Both the position numbers and the translations under genes were made by a program. A stretch of DNA of 64,000 nt, taken from positions 36,323,425 to 36,387,424 of the forward strand of contig AP025040.1 in assembly GCA_036186865.1 (NCBI GenBank), read 5' to 3'. This DNA is from Eustoma russellianum. Taxonomy: Eukaryota; Streptophyta; Magnoliopsida; Gentianales; Gentianaceae. Numbering within the stretch: the first letter of the stretch is position 1; every line of letters begins with the position of its first letter. Positions 12,620-23,190 of this stretch are shown one piece after another. Under the pieces are notes generated by a model. The model worked only from the letters and a program-made list of their open reading frames with translations, searched no databases and was not told the DNA's origin.

Positions 12620-14612
12620 TTAGACAATAGGTAACATAGCGCCTATGTCTAAGAGATGTGGGTAGAGTTTATACATAACTCTATATACATGCGTGCATAT
12701 TCTATGTGCTATATCCCTAGATAAAAATGATGTTCCTTTAAAGATGCCTCTGTTCCTAGCTTGTAAGATGTAGTAAACCGTTGCATCCAAGGCAATATTT
12801 GACGCCTTGGCTCTCAGAGCTTTTTCTTCGAGCCTGCACAATCCCCAAGACAATAATCTAATGAGAGAGTGAAGTCCCTGTGGTAGACCTAGCCATGCCG
12901 AGATGGATAGACAAACCTGTTTGATAGCCGAGCAGGAAAAGAAGAGGTGCTGCAATGTCACTTGTCCTGCCGAGCAGAAGTGACAAGCGTTATCTTCTAA
13001 ATATCCAAGTCTCACTCTGGTGGGAATCTTGTTCAGTCCAGCAAGCCAAAGGGTGAATGAGTGTTTGAGGGTGATAGTTGAGTCCCAAACAGTTTTAGAC
13101 CAATTGATTTTCCTGCACGTATCCCTGATGAATTCATACGCTAGCCGAGGTTTGAGGGTTCCACCCACTGTCCATGAGGTGATTACTTCTACAACCGATC
13201 TTTAGGAGCCGACCTGAGCTGCGGCCGCCTTTGTCCATAGCGTGCTGCATAGACTATATGTATAGTTCATCCACTACACCCATAGCGTGTCCTTCTTATG
13301 ATGTAGGTCCCGTAAGTTTTTAGCTAGTAGAGTCAGTTTCCATGTCTTCAATTTAAGAACTCTAAGACCACCCTCCTCTTTAGGCATGCTGACCTGAGAC
13401 CAGGAAACCCGGACCTCTTTGGATACTAGCATAGAATTCCCATGTAAGAAGTGCAGGCAAATTCTTTTGACAAGAGTCCTTACAGTTGCATGCACAGGTA
13501 AATCACTTAACCAAAAGCAGTTCACTCTTTGCAGCATTGATTTTATCAGTTGTAATCTACCAGCATATGAAAGGCTAGTTGCATTCCAGTGCTCCACCTT
13601 GTCCATTAGCTTCTTAATGAAAGAAGCATAACATGAGCTCTGCAGCTTGCGTCCGACTATGGGGTTGCCTAGATATCTGAAGGACATGGTGCCTGCTAAA
13701 AGCCTGTGCAAACTTGCAGCCAGTTAGTTTTCTCACCCAAGCCTGCACGGAAGAATTAAGATTTGGCCAGATTGGCCCTGAGTCCTTAGCAATATCCAAA
13801 GGTAACTAGCGCATCCATAATTTTCTGTACCGAGTTGTCATCACCTCTGAAAAAGGGATAAAGTCATCAGCAAAGCAGAGGTGAGTGATATGCTGCTCAG
13901 CTCAACCGGAGTGAAAGTGAAACCCCTTGTCGTGTTAAAGTTGTCTGAGGAGTCTTGATAGGTACTAATGCCAATATAAAATTAAAAGGGGGAGATGGGG
14001 TCTCCCTACCTCAGCCCACGTCCGGATTGAACTAATTTTTATGGGCTGCCATTGATAGAGATTGAGTATAAGGTGGATGTCACACACTCCATGATCGATT
14101 CAGTGAATGTAGTAGGGAATCTAAGCTTTAAAAGCATGTCTCTAACAAAAGTCTAGCTAATTGAATCAAAAGCTTTCTTGATGTTAATTTGTAGCATGCA
14201 TTTAGGTGCTGTACATTTTCTCCTATATTCCCTGATCATCTCCTACACCAAGAAGACATTCTCCATCATAGATCTACCCTTGAGAAAACCTGCTTGGGCA
14301 TGGTCTATGAGGCTAGTCAAAATTGACGCCAATCTATTTTCTACGATCTTAGATATGATTTTGTATAACACGTTGCAACAAGAGATATGTTTGTAATCCT
14401 CCACTCTATTAACATGAGCAGCCTAGGGGATCAGAACAATACTGGCGTGGTTGAGCTATTTAAGTAGTGGCCCAATAGGGTGTAGAGCTAATTTGATCTC
14501 ATCTTCTAGGATAGGAGCAATAAGTGAGTGAGCAAGCTGCGTAGAGAGTTTGGGACATCTTTTTAGTACTTGTGTCTTGATTAGCTGCACTGGCTGAGCT
14601 GATCCAAGCAGG
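12620..14612 (-). pseudogene. LINE ORF2 3' part: reverse transcriptase and zf-RVT, broken
   Basis: Minus strand, C-terminal two thirds of a plant L1-type LINE ORF2, which nicks the target and reverse-transcribes the LINE RNA. In order from 14612 downward: RT core motifs (VEDYKHISCCNVLYKIISK, AQAGFLKGRSMMENVFLV, MLQINIKKAFDS, GLRQGDPISPF), a catalytic FADDF box at 13861-13880 in a shifted frame, an RT-to-thumb segment (FRYLGNPIVGRKL, AGRLQLIKSMLQ, GGLRVLKLKTWKL) at 13274-13711, and a zf-RVT-type domain (SFTLWLAGLNKIPTRVRL, CHFCSAGQVTLQHLFFSC) at 12620-13168. Several stops and frameshifts separate them. The endonuclease half is missing because element E begins at 14618. Confidence 0.88.
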
Positions 14613-14617
14613 TCAAT

Positions 14618-17045
14618 TGTTGGACCGCAACACCTGTAATAAACACCACTAGATGAAAGAGTAAATAGTGGTTAGCTGAAATTACACTAATACCCTTAGA
14701 TTAAAAACTCCCCTCAAACCAGAATCTGAGATCTACTTAGATTCTGAATCTGTTTTTTAAATATTCACAAGTCACTGTACAGAACTCCACAAATTATGTT
14801 AAGTACACATTATCTAAAAATGAGATAAAAATAAAATCGTTTGACCTTTCAAACAAATAAAAAGATTCAGATGGTTAATCTAAATAGTTTTAGACAAAAT
14901 GTTGCTGAACTTTGAAAACTTATATCTCTTTAAATACGCAGCAAAAAAGGTTGCAATTTATGTCAAAATACTCCTTAGGATGTCTAGTTTAAGTTTCAAA
15001 AAGGCCCTGACCAGAAACTGTGCTTAATAAAATCTGAAAGCACGTTTCTTAGAAACTGGTCAGATTGCAGCTATAATGGACTAGTTATCTTTCAAAGACT
15101 GAAAGACTTTCCTTTGCGCTAATCGAGTGATTTTTGTTAAAAATAAAAGCTAATAGTATGAAGTATAACTCTATCAAAAATCATGACTTTTGAAAATGTT
15201 TTGCTATGTTTTTAAATTGTGCAAAATAAGTTGAAAAGTGCAATGAAAACGGACAGAATGCAGAAAAGAATAAACAAGATAAGAACACCGAGAATTTATC
15301 CTGATTCGGTCAATGTGACCTACGCCAGTCCCAAGAAACACCTTTCCTTGGAATTTACTATGAAATGACACCAATACAACAAGAAGAGCCGAGCTTGATC
15401 CTTAGGTTACACACCAACCCTATTCAAGACTTGACTAAGCACCTTTAAGCAACTTTGGTTGCAACACCTCAAACACCTAATGATATAGCCTTATAAAATT
15501 TGCCAATCAATCTTACAAGATATGAAACAAGAGATGTACAGTTTAGCTATAGAACAACTATCAATGGAACATCTTAGCTACATAAAGTGTGAACAAGAAA
15601 TGAGAGAAGAGAGAATAGCAACGCTATGAACCTCAACTTTAGCTTTCAAGTGTTTTTCTTCTCTTCTTCACATTGCCTCTTATTTATAGTTTGAAATGAT
15701 CCCTGAAAATAAGAATGCCAATATGTCATAGTCTTCATCGTCAAAGCTTAAGTGTCTTCATATTATTCGTTGGCCACCTAAACACCTTGTACACTTGGCA
15801 ACTTCAAGCAACATGATTGGTCCACCCTGTACACTTATTTTGACCGATTTTTTGTCTTGAAAAATGACATGGAATTTGTGAAGATAATAAGCAAAGATAA
15901 GATGGCATATTCAACAAGAAACCCTCTACTTCTTTGCACAATAATAGGACATGTGAATGACATGAAATTTGACTTCAAATCAGCCCCTTTTCAGCCTTGT
16001 AGCCATTGGCTACCATTTGAACATTTCCCGGTTGGCAATTTTGCCAACTAGCTTGTATTTGGTTGGCCCACTTGTCATAACCTTTTATATTTGTCACAAA
16101 ATGAGTAAAACACCTTTGCCACCTGATTATACACGTTTTTGAGATGAATATACATGTATAACTTCAAATTTAATGGAGAGGAAACAATAGATAAAAGTTG
16201 ACAAGACTTTGTAAAACAATAATTCAAAATTATCACATTTTTCTCGTTGCAAGTTGTGGTGAATTTTGTGCCAATAACACCCTCAAATTCTCTGCAAAAA
16301 TGTAGTTGAGTGTCTCCAATAATATAATCATAAAAGTCTTCAAAAAGAAATAGTAGATTGGGACAGCGAAAACTGTCACAAATCCCGTCGATGTCGATAA
16401 TATCACCAAATAGAAAGTAAGATAGATAACCATGATATAATCTTTAAGAAAACCATGAATGAGCTCCAAAATAAAGATAATATCCAACTCAAGTTTTGTA
16501 CTTGAGTAAAATGGCCAAAATGCCCTTGGGGCTAAAAAATGACGAAAATACCCCTCGTGATAGAAATATATAAATGAGTCCTTGAATAATTTTCTCCATA
16601 TAAAGTACCTACAAGAACTAAAAATACCACTTTTGCTCTTTTTGGTAAGTTATATAAACTTCCAAGGCACATTAGTCACAAGACATAATAATATTCATAA
16701 AAAATAAGTAATGAAATCACAATAATCATATATGCAACATATACAAATGAATATATCCCTTTTATCACATTTTATGGAAAAAAATTTTTAAAGCCCTGGA
16801 CATGGATCGATTGAAGTGCCTCTACTTGAGAGATCGATGTCTCATAGTGAGGTCCAGATTTTGAATCTGCCCTACATCGATCGATCGATGTAAGGGATCG
16901 ATGTGTCTCAGGTTTAGAGATCCATGTCTTTTTCCTTCACTTATTTGATATATTTCAACTCTTTATCATTTGTAACAAATATTTTCTTAAGTATTTAACA
17001 CTTAAAATCATAACTTTGAAAATTATCCAAACATATTTCTCAACA
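14618..17045 (-). repeat. 3' LTR of element E
   Basis: 2428 bp. On the minus strand it begins TGTTGAGAAATATG directly after a purine tract and ends GGTCCAACA. It contains a TATA-like box (CTATAAATAAG on minus, 15679-15689) and, in the U3 part, a 20-bp perfect palindrome at 16873-16892 with several nearby GATCGATGT copies. It aligns with 24838-25978 over its R/U5-side half. Confidence 0.85.
16873..16892. repeat. 20-bp perfect palindrome in E LTR U3
   Basis: TACATCGATCGATCGATGTA is its own reverse complement. Related GATCGAT words occur at about 16806, 16833 and 16898, making a small cluster over roughly 100 bp near the U3 start. Palindromes in LTRs are known from Sireviruses; a regulatory role here is inference. 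Confidence 0.9.
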
Positions 17046-17365
17046 TTCTTCCCCTTTTGGATGATTTTCAAAATAACCTTACATGATTTAATGTCACTAA
17101 TTTTTATCAATTGTTATCACATATTTACCAATTCTATACCAATTGTTTTGAAAAACTCACCAATTCTATACCAGTTGTTTTCAAAATCTTTTTAGATACA
17201 GATTTTTAACATATGTGCTCCCCCCTCAACTTATATTCTCTCCCCTGACCTATTCTCTGAGCCAATTAAACTTGTTATTCAATGTTAAAGTCATACTATC
17301 TGCCCATTTATTTTGCAAATCATGGAAATGATATAATTACGTAATTGTAGCGTAAGTCACCATAC
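17046..17365 (-). other. E 3' UTR with several polypurine tracts
   Basis: Between the RNase H end and the 3' LTR, the minus strand shows at least three purine runs: one abutting the LTR (AAAAGGGGAAGAA, 17046-17058), AGGGGGGAGCA near 17220, and AGGGGAGAG near 17245. It also holds two copies of a 32-bp unit (starting ACCAATTCTATACC at 17127 and 17159). Multiple polypurine tracts fit Sirevirus-type copia elements. Confidence 0.7.
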
Positions 17366-20300
17366 CTAACTTGGCTCGTAAGATTTCAAAAATGGCTTGA
17401 CTAAGGGGTTTGGTAAGATATCAGCTACTTGATGATCATTTCTTAAATGCTCAATGGTTATATCCCCATTTTGAACATGGTCTGGTAAGAAATGGTACCT
17501 AACTTCTATGTGTTTGGCCTTAGAATTAAGTACCGGATTCCGAGAAAGATTGATCACACTTGTGCTATCACATAAAATTGGAATCATATTCATTATAATG
17601 AAAAAATCACTAAGTTACTGTTTTAACTAAAGTTTTTGAGTGGTGCATAAGCTTAAAGCAATTTACTCGGCTTTGGTGGTAGAAAGAGCTACACTAGCTT
17701 GTTTCTTAGAAAACCATGAAATCTTGTTGGTTCCTATGAATTGAACATACCACTAGTAAATTTTCTATCTATCTTGCAACCACCATAATCATCATCACTA
17801 AATGCATACAATTCCAACTTAGAGTTTCTATTGCACCAAAGTCCAAAATGAGGTGTATGTTTAATATATCTAAATATCTTTTTCACCGCGTTATAATGGG
17901 ACACCTTTGGACAAGATTGAAACCTAGCACACATACACACACTTAACATTATATCACGTCTTGATGTGTTTAAATATAACAATGATCCAATCATAGACCT
18001 ATATAGTGTGTCATCAAAAAGTTTTCCATTTTCATCGTTGTCTAATTTGGTACTAAGACTCATAGGGGTTGTTTTTGGTTTCAATTCTTCAAATCCAAAC
18101 TTCTTAACCATATCATTGATATACTCAAGTTGGCTAATGTGATTTCTTCAAGGGGTTTGTTAGCTTTGTAGCCCTAAGAAGTAGTTCAATTCTCCTATCA
18201 TTGACATTTCAAACTCTGACTTCATACACTCTTTGAAGTCCTTTATGAATGTACGGTTGGTTGAATCGAAGATTATATCATCTATGTATATTAATAAATC
18301 ATTATCTTTTCTCTTGAGGAATAAATTATTGTCTAAGGTCCCCCTTGATAATTATTTACAATAACAAAGTTTGAAAATCTATCATATAAAGCTCTTAGAA
18401 CTTGTTTCAAAGCATGTAAAGCTTTCTTAAGATTATGCACATGGTTAGGGTATTTTGAATCCTCAAATGCAGGGGCTTGATTGACAAAACCTCTTCTTGT
18501 ATGTATCCATTTAAGAAAGCATTCTTGAAATCCATTTGGAAGAGTTTGATGTTGCTTAGACTTGCAATAGCACGTAATAATCTAATTGCTTCTAGTCGTA
18601 AAACGGGTCCAAAGGTTTCTTCGTAATCAATTCCTTCCTGTTGATTATAACATTATGCAACTAGCCTAGCATTATCTCTTGTGATGTTTCCTTGTTCATT
18701 TATTTTATTCCTAAAAACCCATTTTGTCCCTATAATGGATTTATTTTCGTGTTTATGAACTAAATTCAACACGTTATTTCGGGTAAATTGGTTTAATTCA
18801 TCATACATGGCATCTATCCATGATATATCACCTAAGTCTTCCTTTACATTGTTAGGTTCTACGTGTTAGATTAAACTATGTCCTTCATCTTGACTTATGT
18901 TTCTACGTGTTCTAACTTCATCACTTGGATCACCAATTTTTTAATTCTTTAAGGTGTTTATGTTTATCTTTTATATGCCACCAATTCCTAGGTTCCCTAG
19001 GTTCACCTATACCTTGTTCAAATGTTTCATTAGTGTGAACATTATCATATACAATTGGAGCATCTTGTAAATTAAATGGATTATCTTCCAATTGAAGAAT
19101 TTCTTGATTTGTTTCACCAAAGGGTTCATACATGTCTTGTTTGAGGGAAGTTGGTTCTAGATGGTCACATACTGGCTCAAGTAACAAGTCATCATCATCA
19201 AACATATTTTCAACATTATTCTCTTCTTTCTTTTGGGCTTTATCACTTACTTCAAAATATGCATTCTCATTGAATTTCACATGTATGGATTCAATTATTT
19301 TTCTAGATGCAGGATTATAACACCTATATGCTCTTGAGTTAGTTGAATATCCAACAAATATGCATTCAATATATGTTTGTTCGAGTCTGTCTAGATTATC
19401 TTTAGTACTAAGCACAAAACATTTACAACCAAAAACTCTAAGATAATCTACCTTAGGTTGTCTATTGTTTTATAATTCATAAGGTGTTTTCTTTAACTTC
19501 TTTCTAATCGAAAGCCTATTTATTATGTAACAAGCAAAACTATCAGCTTCAGCCCATAAATATCTAGGTACTTTGTTTTCACATAACATCGTCATAGCTA
19601 CTTCTTGTATGGTTCTATTTTTATGTTCAACAACTCCATTGATTTGTGGTGTTCTAGGTGGTGAGAATTCATTTTTTATTTCATATATCTCACAAAATTT
19701 AATTATATCTTTGTTTTTAAATTCTCCATCTTTATCGCTCTTAATTCTTTTAACGTTTTCTTCATAAAGATTTTAAAGTTGCTTGATGAGATTTTCGATT
19801 GCTAATGGAGCATCGTATTTGTGTGTTAAGAACAATGTCCATGTGTATCGTCAGTAATCATCTACTATGTCACATACATAGTAGTGTCCACCTAGATTTC
19901 TTGTCCAACATGGACCAAATTAGTCTATGTGAAGTAATTATAGTACATGACTAGTACTCACTTCATGCTTTGGCTTCAACATTTCTTTTATATGTTTAAT
20001 TAAAGTTTCACATAGTTGGAACTTATTCATTTTAGGCCTGGGTAAACCTCTTATAAGGTTCTTTCTAATCAATTTTCAATTGTAGAAGTGCCTATATGCC
20101 TTAATCGTCTATGCCAAGTTTACATCTAAGTCACATGATACTAAGCACTTAATTTTAGCATCTAACATTTTGTTTAATGATAAGGTATATATAGTTACAT
20201 CTCTATTTCCTTTCAATATAATTTCTCCTTCATTTATTATATCACAAGAATTAGGGAGAAAAGAAACATGGTATCCACAATCAATAAGTTGCAAAATACT

Positions 20301-20500
20301 AAATAAATTTTAAGAAAGATTACTTACATTCAACACATTTCTTATTTGAAATTTATTAGGGTCCCCAATTGTCCCTTTTCTAACAAGCTTTTGTTTATTG
20401 TTGTCACCGATTGTCACCTTTCCTCCATTCTCGATTTGTTCCAGCTCGGTGAATAGCTTGTGGTTCCCCATCATGTGCCTTGAACACCCGCTATCTAAAA
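17366..20500 (-). pseudogene. E pol: protease, integrase, RT and RNase H, broken
   Basis: Minus-strand copia polyprotein in many fragments. From the right: a protease-like start (LDSGCSRHMMGNHKLFTEL) next to D1 at about 20400-20500; a pre-integrase segment at 20109-20294; integrase core near 19430-19900 (KSDKDGEFKN, EFSPPRTPQINGVVEHKNRT); integrase C-terminal region 18930-19415 (FVGYSTNSRAYRCYNPASRK) running into an acidic spacer; RT from about 18840 to 17734 including MSMIGELNYFLGLQ and the SDDDYGGCKIDRKFTSG segment; RNase H 17366-17593 (CDSTSVINLSRNPVLNSKAK). Many stops and frameshifts. This enzyme set would process, copy and integrate the element; none can work here. Confidence 0.85.
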
Positions 20501-20501
20501 A

Positions 20502-20673
20502 TGATGAGGATCAAGGGTCCGATGAGGATCAAGGGCCCCATCAAGAGGTCAAAGGTCCTATGACAAGAAGGAGGGCAAGGGAACTTTGTCATCAAGTTGC
20601 CACCTTCTTGTACAAGCATGTTCAAGATGAACCTAAGATTCCTTGGGTTCATTTCATTGAACCTTCAACTTGA
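20502..20673 (+). pseudogene. LTR-encoded C-terminal pol tail of D1 (CRM type)
   Basis: Reading from the LTR start, the frame encodes GPMTRRRARELCHQVATFLY and KHVQDEPKIPW, then stops at 20671-20673. It aligns with the pol C-terminus of element C (GPLTRSQTKR, SFLTKHVQDEP) and the 25979 fragment. In CRM elements the pol reading frame runs across the internal/LTR junction, so each LTR carries an orphan copy of the tail. Here no pol precedes it. The reading frame extends upstream to 20398 only by chance, through antisense E sequence. Confidence 0.75.
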
Positions 20674-20778
20674 ACGTGTATCAGCATGCACGTCTACATT
20701 CTTTGTCTTTAAATTTTATCTTGTGTCGTGTGATCTTAGTTTTATGTATTTGCTTTGTAGGTAAATTATGTACATGAA

Positions 20779-20843
20779 ATGTTTGAAGAGAATATTTGAA
20801 GAGAATGTTTGAAGAGAATGTTTGAAGAGAATATTTGAAGAGA
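20779..20843 (+). repeat. Five tandem 13-bp units
   Basis: AT(G/A)TTTGAAGAGA is repeated five times without gaps (20779, 20792, 20805, 20818, 20831) in the D1 LTR, about 100 bp after the stop codon of the LTR-encoded tail. Confidence 0.95.
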
Positions 20844-20963
20844 ATGTTTGTCTACACTAAGACAAATTCAAAGGTGTCCAAGATAGAATCTCTTGATCAA
20901 GTTGAAATCAAAATCATCTCCATTATCCACAGGGGGGCGGCCATTTTTCAAGTAAAAGGGTGA

Positions 20964-21370
20964 TGATCAATTGAATTTAAATTCAAGCCAAACTTGAATT
21001 TAAATTCAACCTTGATTTGAATTCAAGTTTCAACCAGATTAAGCCTTAAAATTTGAGATGAGTTCAGCCAAGATAAGGAGCCTTCCACACGCCATTTTTA
21101 AAAAACATAAGGAGATAAAATCCAATTCAAATTGAATCCAAGTTTGAATTGAAATTCAAACTCAATTTGAATTCAAACTTCAATCATCTTTTGAAATCAA
21201 CTCCAACCATGTTATCATCATCAAATTCAGATTTCAAGACCTTCTTGGATCTCTCATACACGGCTGGAACCAAGGGAAAAGATGTGCAAGAAACAAATCC
21301 AAAGAAGCTCAAATTCAAACTCAACATGAATTCAAATTCACCCAACTTTTTGAATTCAAGTTCAAGCACA
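20964..21370. repeat. AATTCAA/TTGAATT-rich cryptic repeat
   Basis: About 400 bp dense in AATTCAAA and its complement TTTGAATT in both orientations, for example around 20985-21030, 21120-21180 and 21305-21365. This is cryptic simple sequence with many small inverted repeats; the ORFs at 21149-21433 plus and 21184-21369 minus are by-products. Confidence 0.75.
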
Positions 21371-21583
21371 TTCTACTTATCAAAATCAGCTTCTCCAAGA
21401 CTCCATCAACTCCTCAAACATGGCTGGACATAGAGGAGAGAACATCTTGCAAGCATTTCAAGTTTTAGCTAGAATTATCTTAGTTTTAATTTTCAAGCAA
21501 AGTTCAAATTTAAACATTTGTTAAATAGCTTTATTTGAATTATTTCTAGCCATTTCAAGCAGAAGGGGGACGTTTTTTAGGCC

Positions 21584-21592
21584 TATAAATAG
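21584..21592 (+). promoter_or_regulatory. D1 LTR TATA box
   Basis: TATAAATAG in the context GGCCTATAAATAGATCCC, about 350 bp upstream of the LTR end, the expected place for the U3/R promoter. An AATAAG polyadenylation-like word follows near 21629. Confidence 0.7.
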
Positions 21593-21943
21593 ATCCCTTT
21601 GGCTGATTGTAAACTCACCTTTTGATCAATAAGAATCCTTGATATTTCTTTCACTTTGTGTGAGACTTTGTTTTCTTGGTTTTGCATTAAAAACCTAGGT
21701 TAAGATCCTTCAAAGTTGAGCATATTGAAGGTATTGCCATTGCTTAAAGGTGCCGTCCAGGAGGGCCGTTTTGGTTTGCCTGATCAACGACCATCCTGAA
21801 GTGTTGGTCTTGCTCATTCGTTTAATCCACACGTTTTTAATCACTAAGGAAGCAAGGGGAAGTCTTCTTCCTTGTGCCTAACCCTTTGTGAAGGACGTTT
21901 GGAAGGTGGAATCGTTGGAGCCCACGAGTTGCACGCATCAAAT

Positions 21944-21956
21944 TGGTATCAGAGCC
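21944..21956 (+). other. D1 primer-binding site
   Basis: TGGTATCAGAGCC, a perfect initiator tRNA-Met-type primer site three bases after the LTR end at 21940. Confidence 0.85.
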
Positions 21957-23190
21957 AGGTTACTCTATTCCACCATCTATCATTTCTTTCTCGTTTGAGT
22001 CTAGTCATTTCAATTTCAGTTGAGTCCTTCTTCTACCCCTCACTCTACACGCCATTGTCTTGCATCTCATACAAAAAAAAACAAACGTCCACATTTTCTT
22101 TGAGTCACGTTGCTGCATTTTGCTTTTCATTATTCAAATGCCATTTCCGTTATTTCCTTTTCGTAACACAATCTGATTTTGAGTCGTTCAAACTTGAACA
22201 AATTAGGGTTCATTGCATTTAGGATACATTCAGCCTTCTTTAAAATATTCCAACCATCAACTTATAAAGCTACCTCGGTTTCAAATCATCTTGTTGCTAC
22301 CGAAGCTTTTAGTTGGTGATGATTGTATGCATCTTGTGATTCACATTGTGATTGATTTCATGCTATAAATCTAGTAGTCCTACATGTGCTTGTCTTCACA
22401 ACCTACTTGCAACACCAACCAAACCCTAAAACCAGCCCCACACCCCACGGCCCAACCAGCCCCACCCCAACCCAACTCTAAAACTCGCTAACCTGATCCC
22501 AAATAGCCCTATTTACACTCCAAACAAAAAGCCCCAAACCAATTTTACCAAATACAATCAGATTCTAAAGACCCCAATTCATTCAAATAAACCCTAACCC
22601 TAGAATTTGAATTTTGTTCAAATTCTGTCCTAGACTAACCAATATCCAAATTGACTACACCAATCATCAATTACCAACCCAAATAGTCAATTTACAACAC
22701 CCATTCTGTTCCTACAACCCCATTCCGCAAAATCCCAAAACGTTCAAAAACACCCTAAATCAAAAACCCTAACCTTAACCCCCATTCGGTCTTACCCCAA
22801 TTTCCTTCACTTTCCAAGGTTATTTTTGTTGCAAGTCCAAGATACAAATTGCATTTTAAATACATTGCACTCATCTGTCCAAAAACGCAAGTGCTAAGTG
22901 CAAAACGCGTGAAATTCCAATTTCGCCCTTAGTAAAAAAAAAGAAAAATAAAAGAACAAGAGAAAAGAAAAAGGGCAAAACGTTTGTGCACTGCGTGGAA
23001 AATTTTTGGTACGACTTGCAAACCTTGGATACCATATTACCCCACATTTCCGTCCCCTATATACCCTACTCCCAATCTCCTAATCTTCTTTAACCAATCA
23101 CATATTTGGTTGCTCGATTGTTGCATGACTTGAACCATTTTGTGGATAGTAAGTGCATAGAATCAAAATTAACTAAAGATTGCCCACGGC
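21957..23190 (+). other. D1 5' leader, non-coding
   Basis: No protein motif. It includes a C-rich stretch (22400-22800) with three AAACCCTAA telo-box words (22421, 22589, 22764) and an A/G-rich stretch (22935-22980). It ends where E gag sequence resumes in the minus sense at about 23190; the exact junction is not resolved. Confidence 0.55.

Larger units (their letters stand above)
20502..21940 (+). repeat. 5' LTR of D1
   Basis: 1439 bp, TG...CA. Its parts are a coding tail (20502-20673), five 13-bp repeats, a long AATTCAA-rich stretch, a TATA box at 21584 and the R/U5 end just before the primer site. The first ~20 bp are duplicated (TGATGAGGATCAAGGGTCC, then GATGAGGATCAAGGG). Confidence 0.8.
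20502..23190 (+). mobile_element. Element D1: CRM-like 5' LTR plus leader inserted in E
   Basis: A plus-strand LTR starting TGATGAGGATC and ending GCACGCATCA (20502-21940) is followed by a tRNA-Met-type primer site and about 1.2 kb of non-coding leader, after which E gag resumes. No gag, pol or 3' LTR of D1 is present. It splits E between the coiled-coil region of gag and the protease motif. The left flank is an A run (20497-20501); I could not define a matching right target duplication. The right boundary is approximate. The LTR-encoded tail marks it as CRM clade. Confidence 0.7.

Noticed and set aside
21872..22222. 116-codon plus ORF spanning the D1 LTR end and primer site
   Set aside because: It covers cis replication signals and has no gag similarity; leader ORF by chance.
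22421..22772. Interstitial telomere array
   Set aside because: Only isolated AAACCCTAA words, not tandem repeats.
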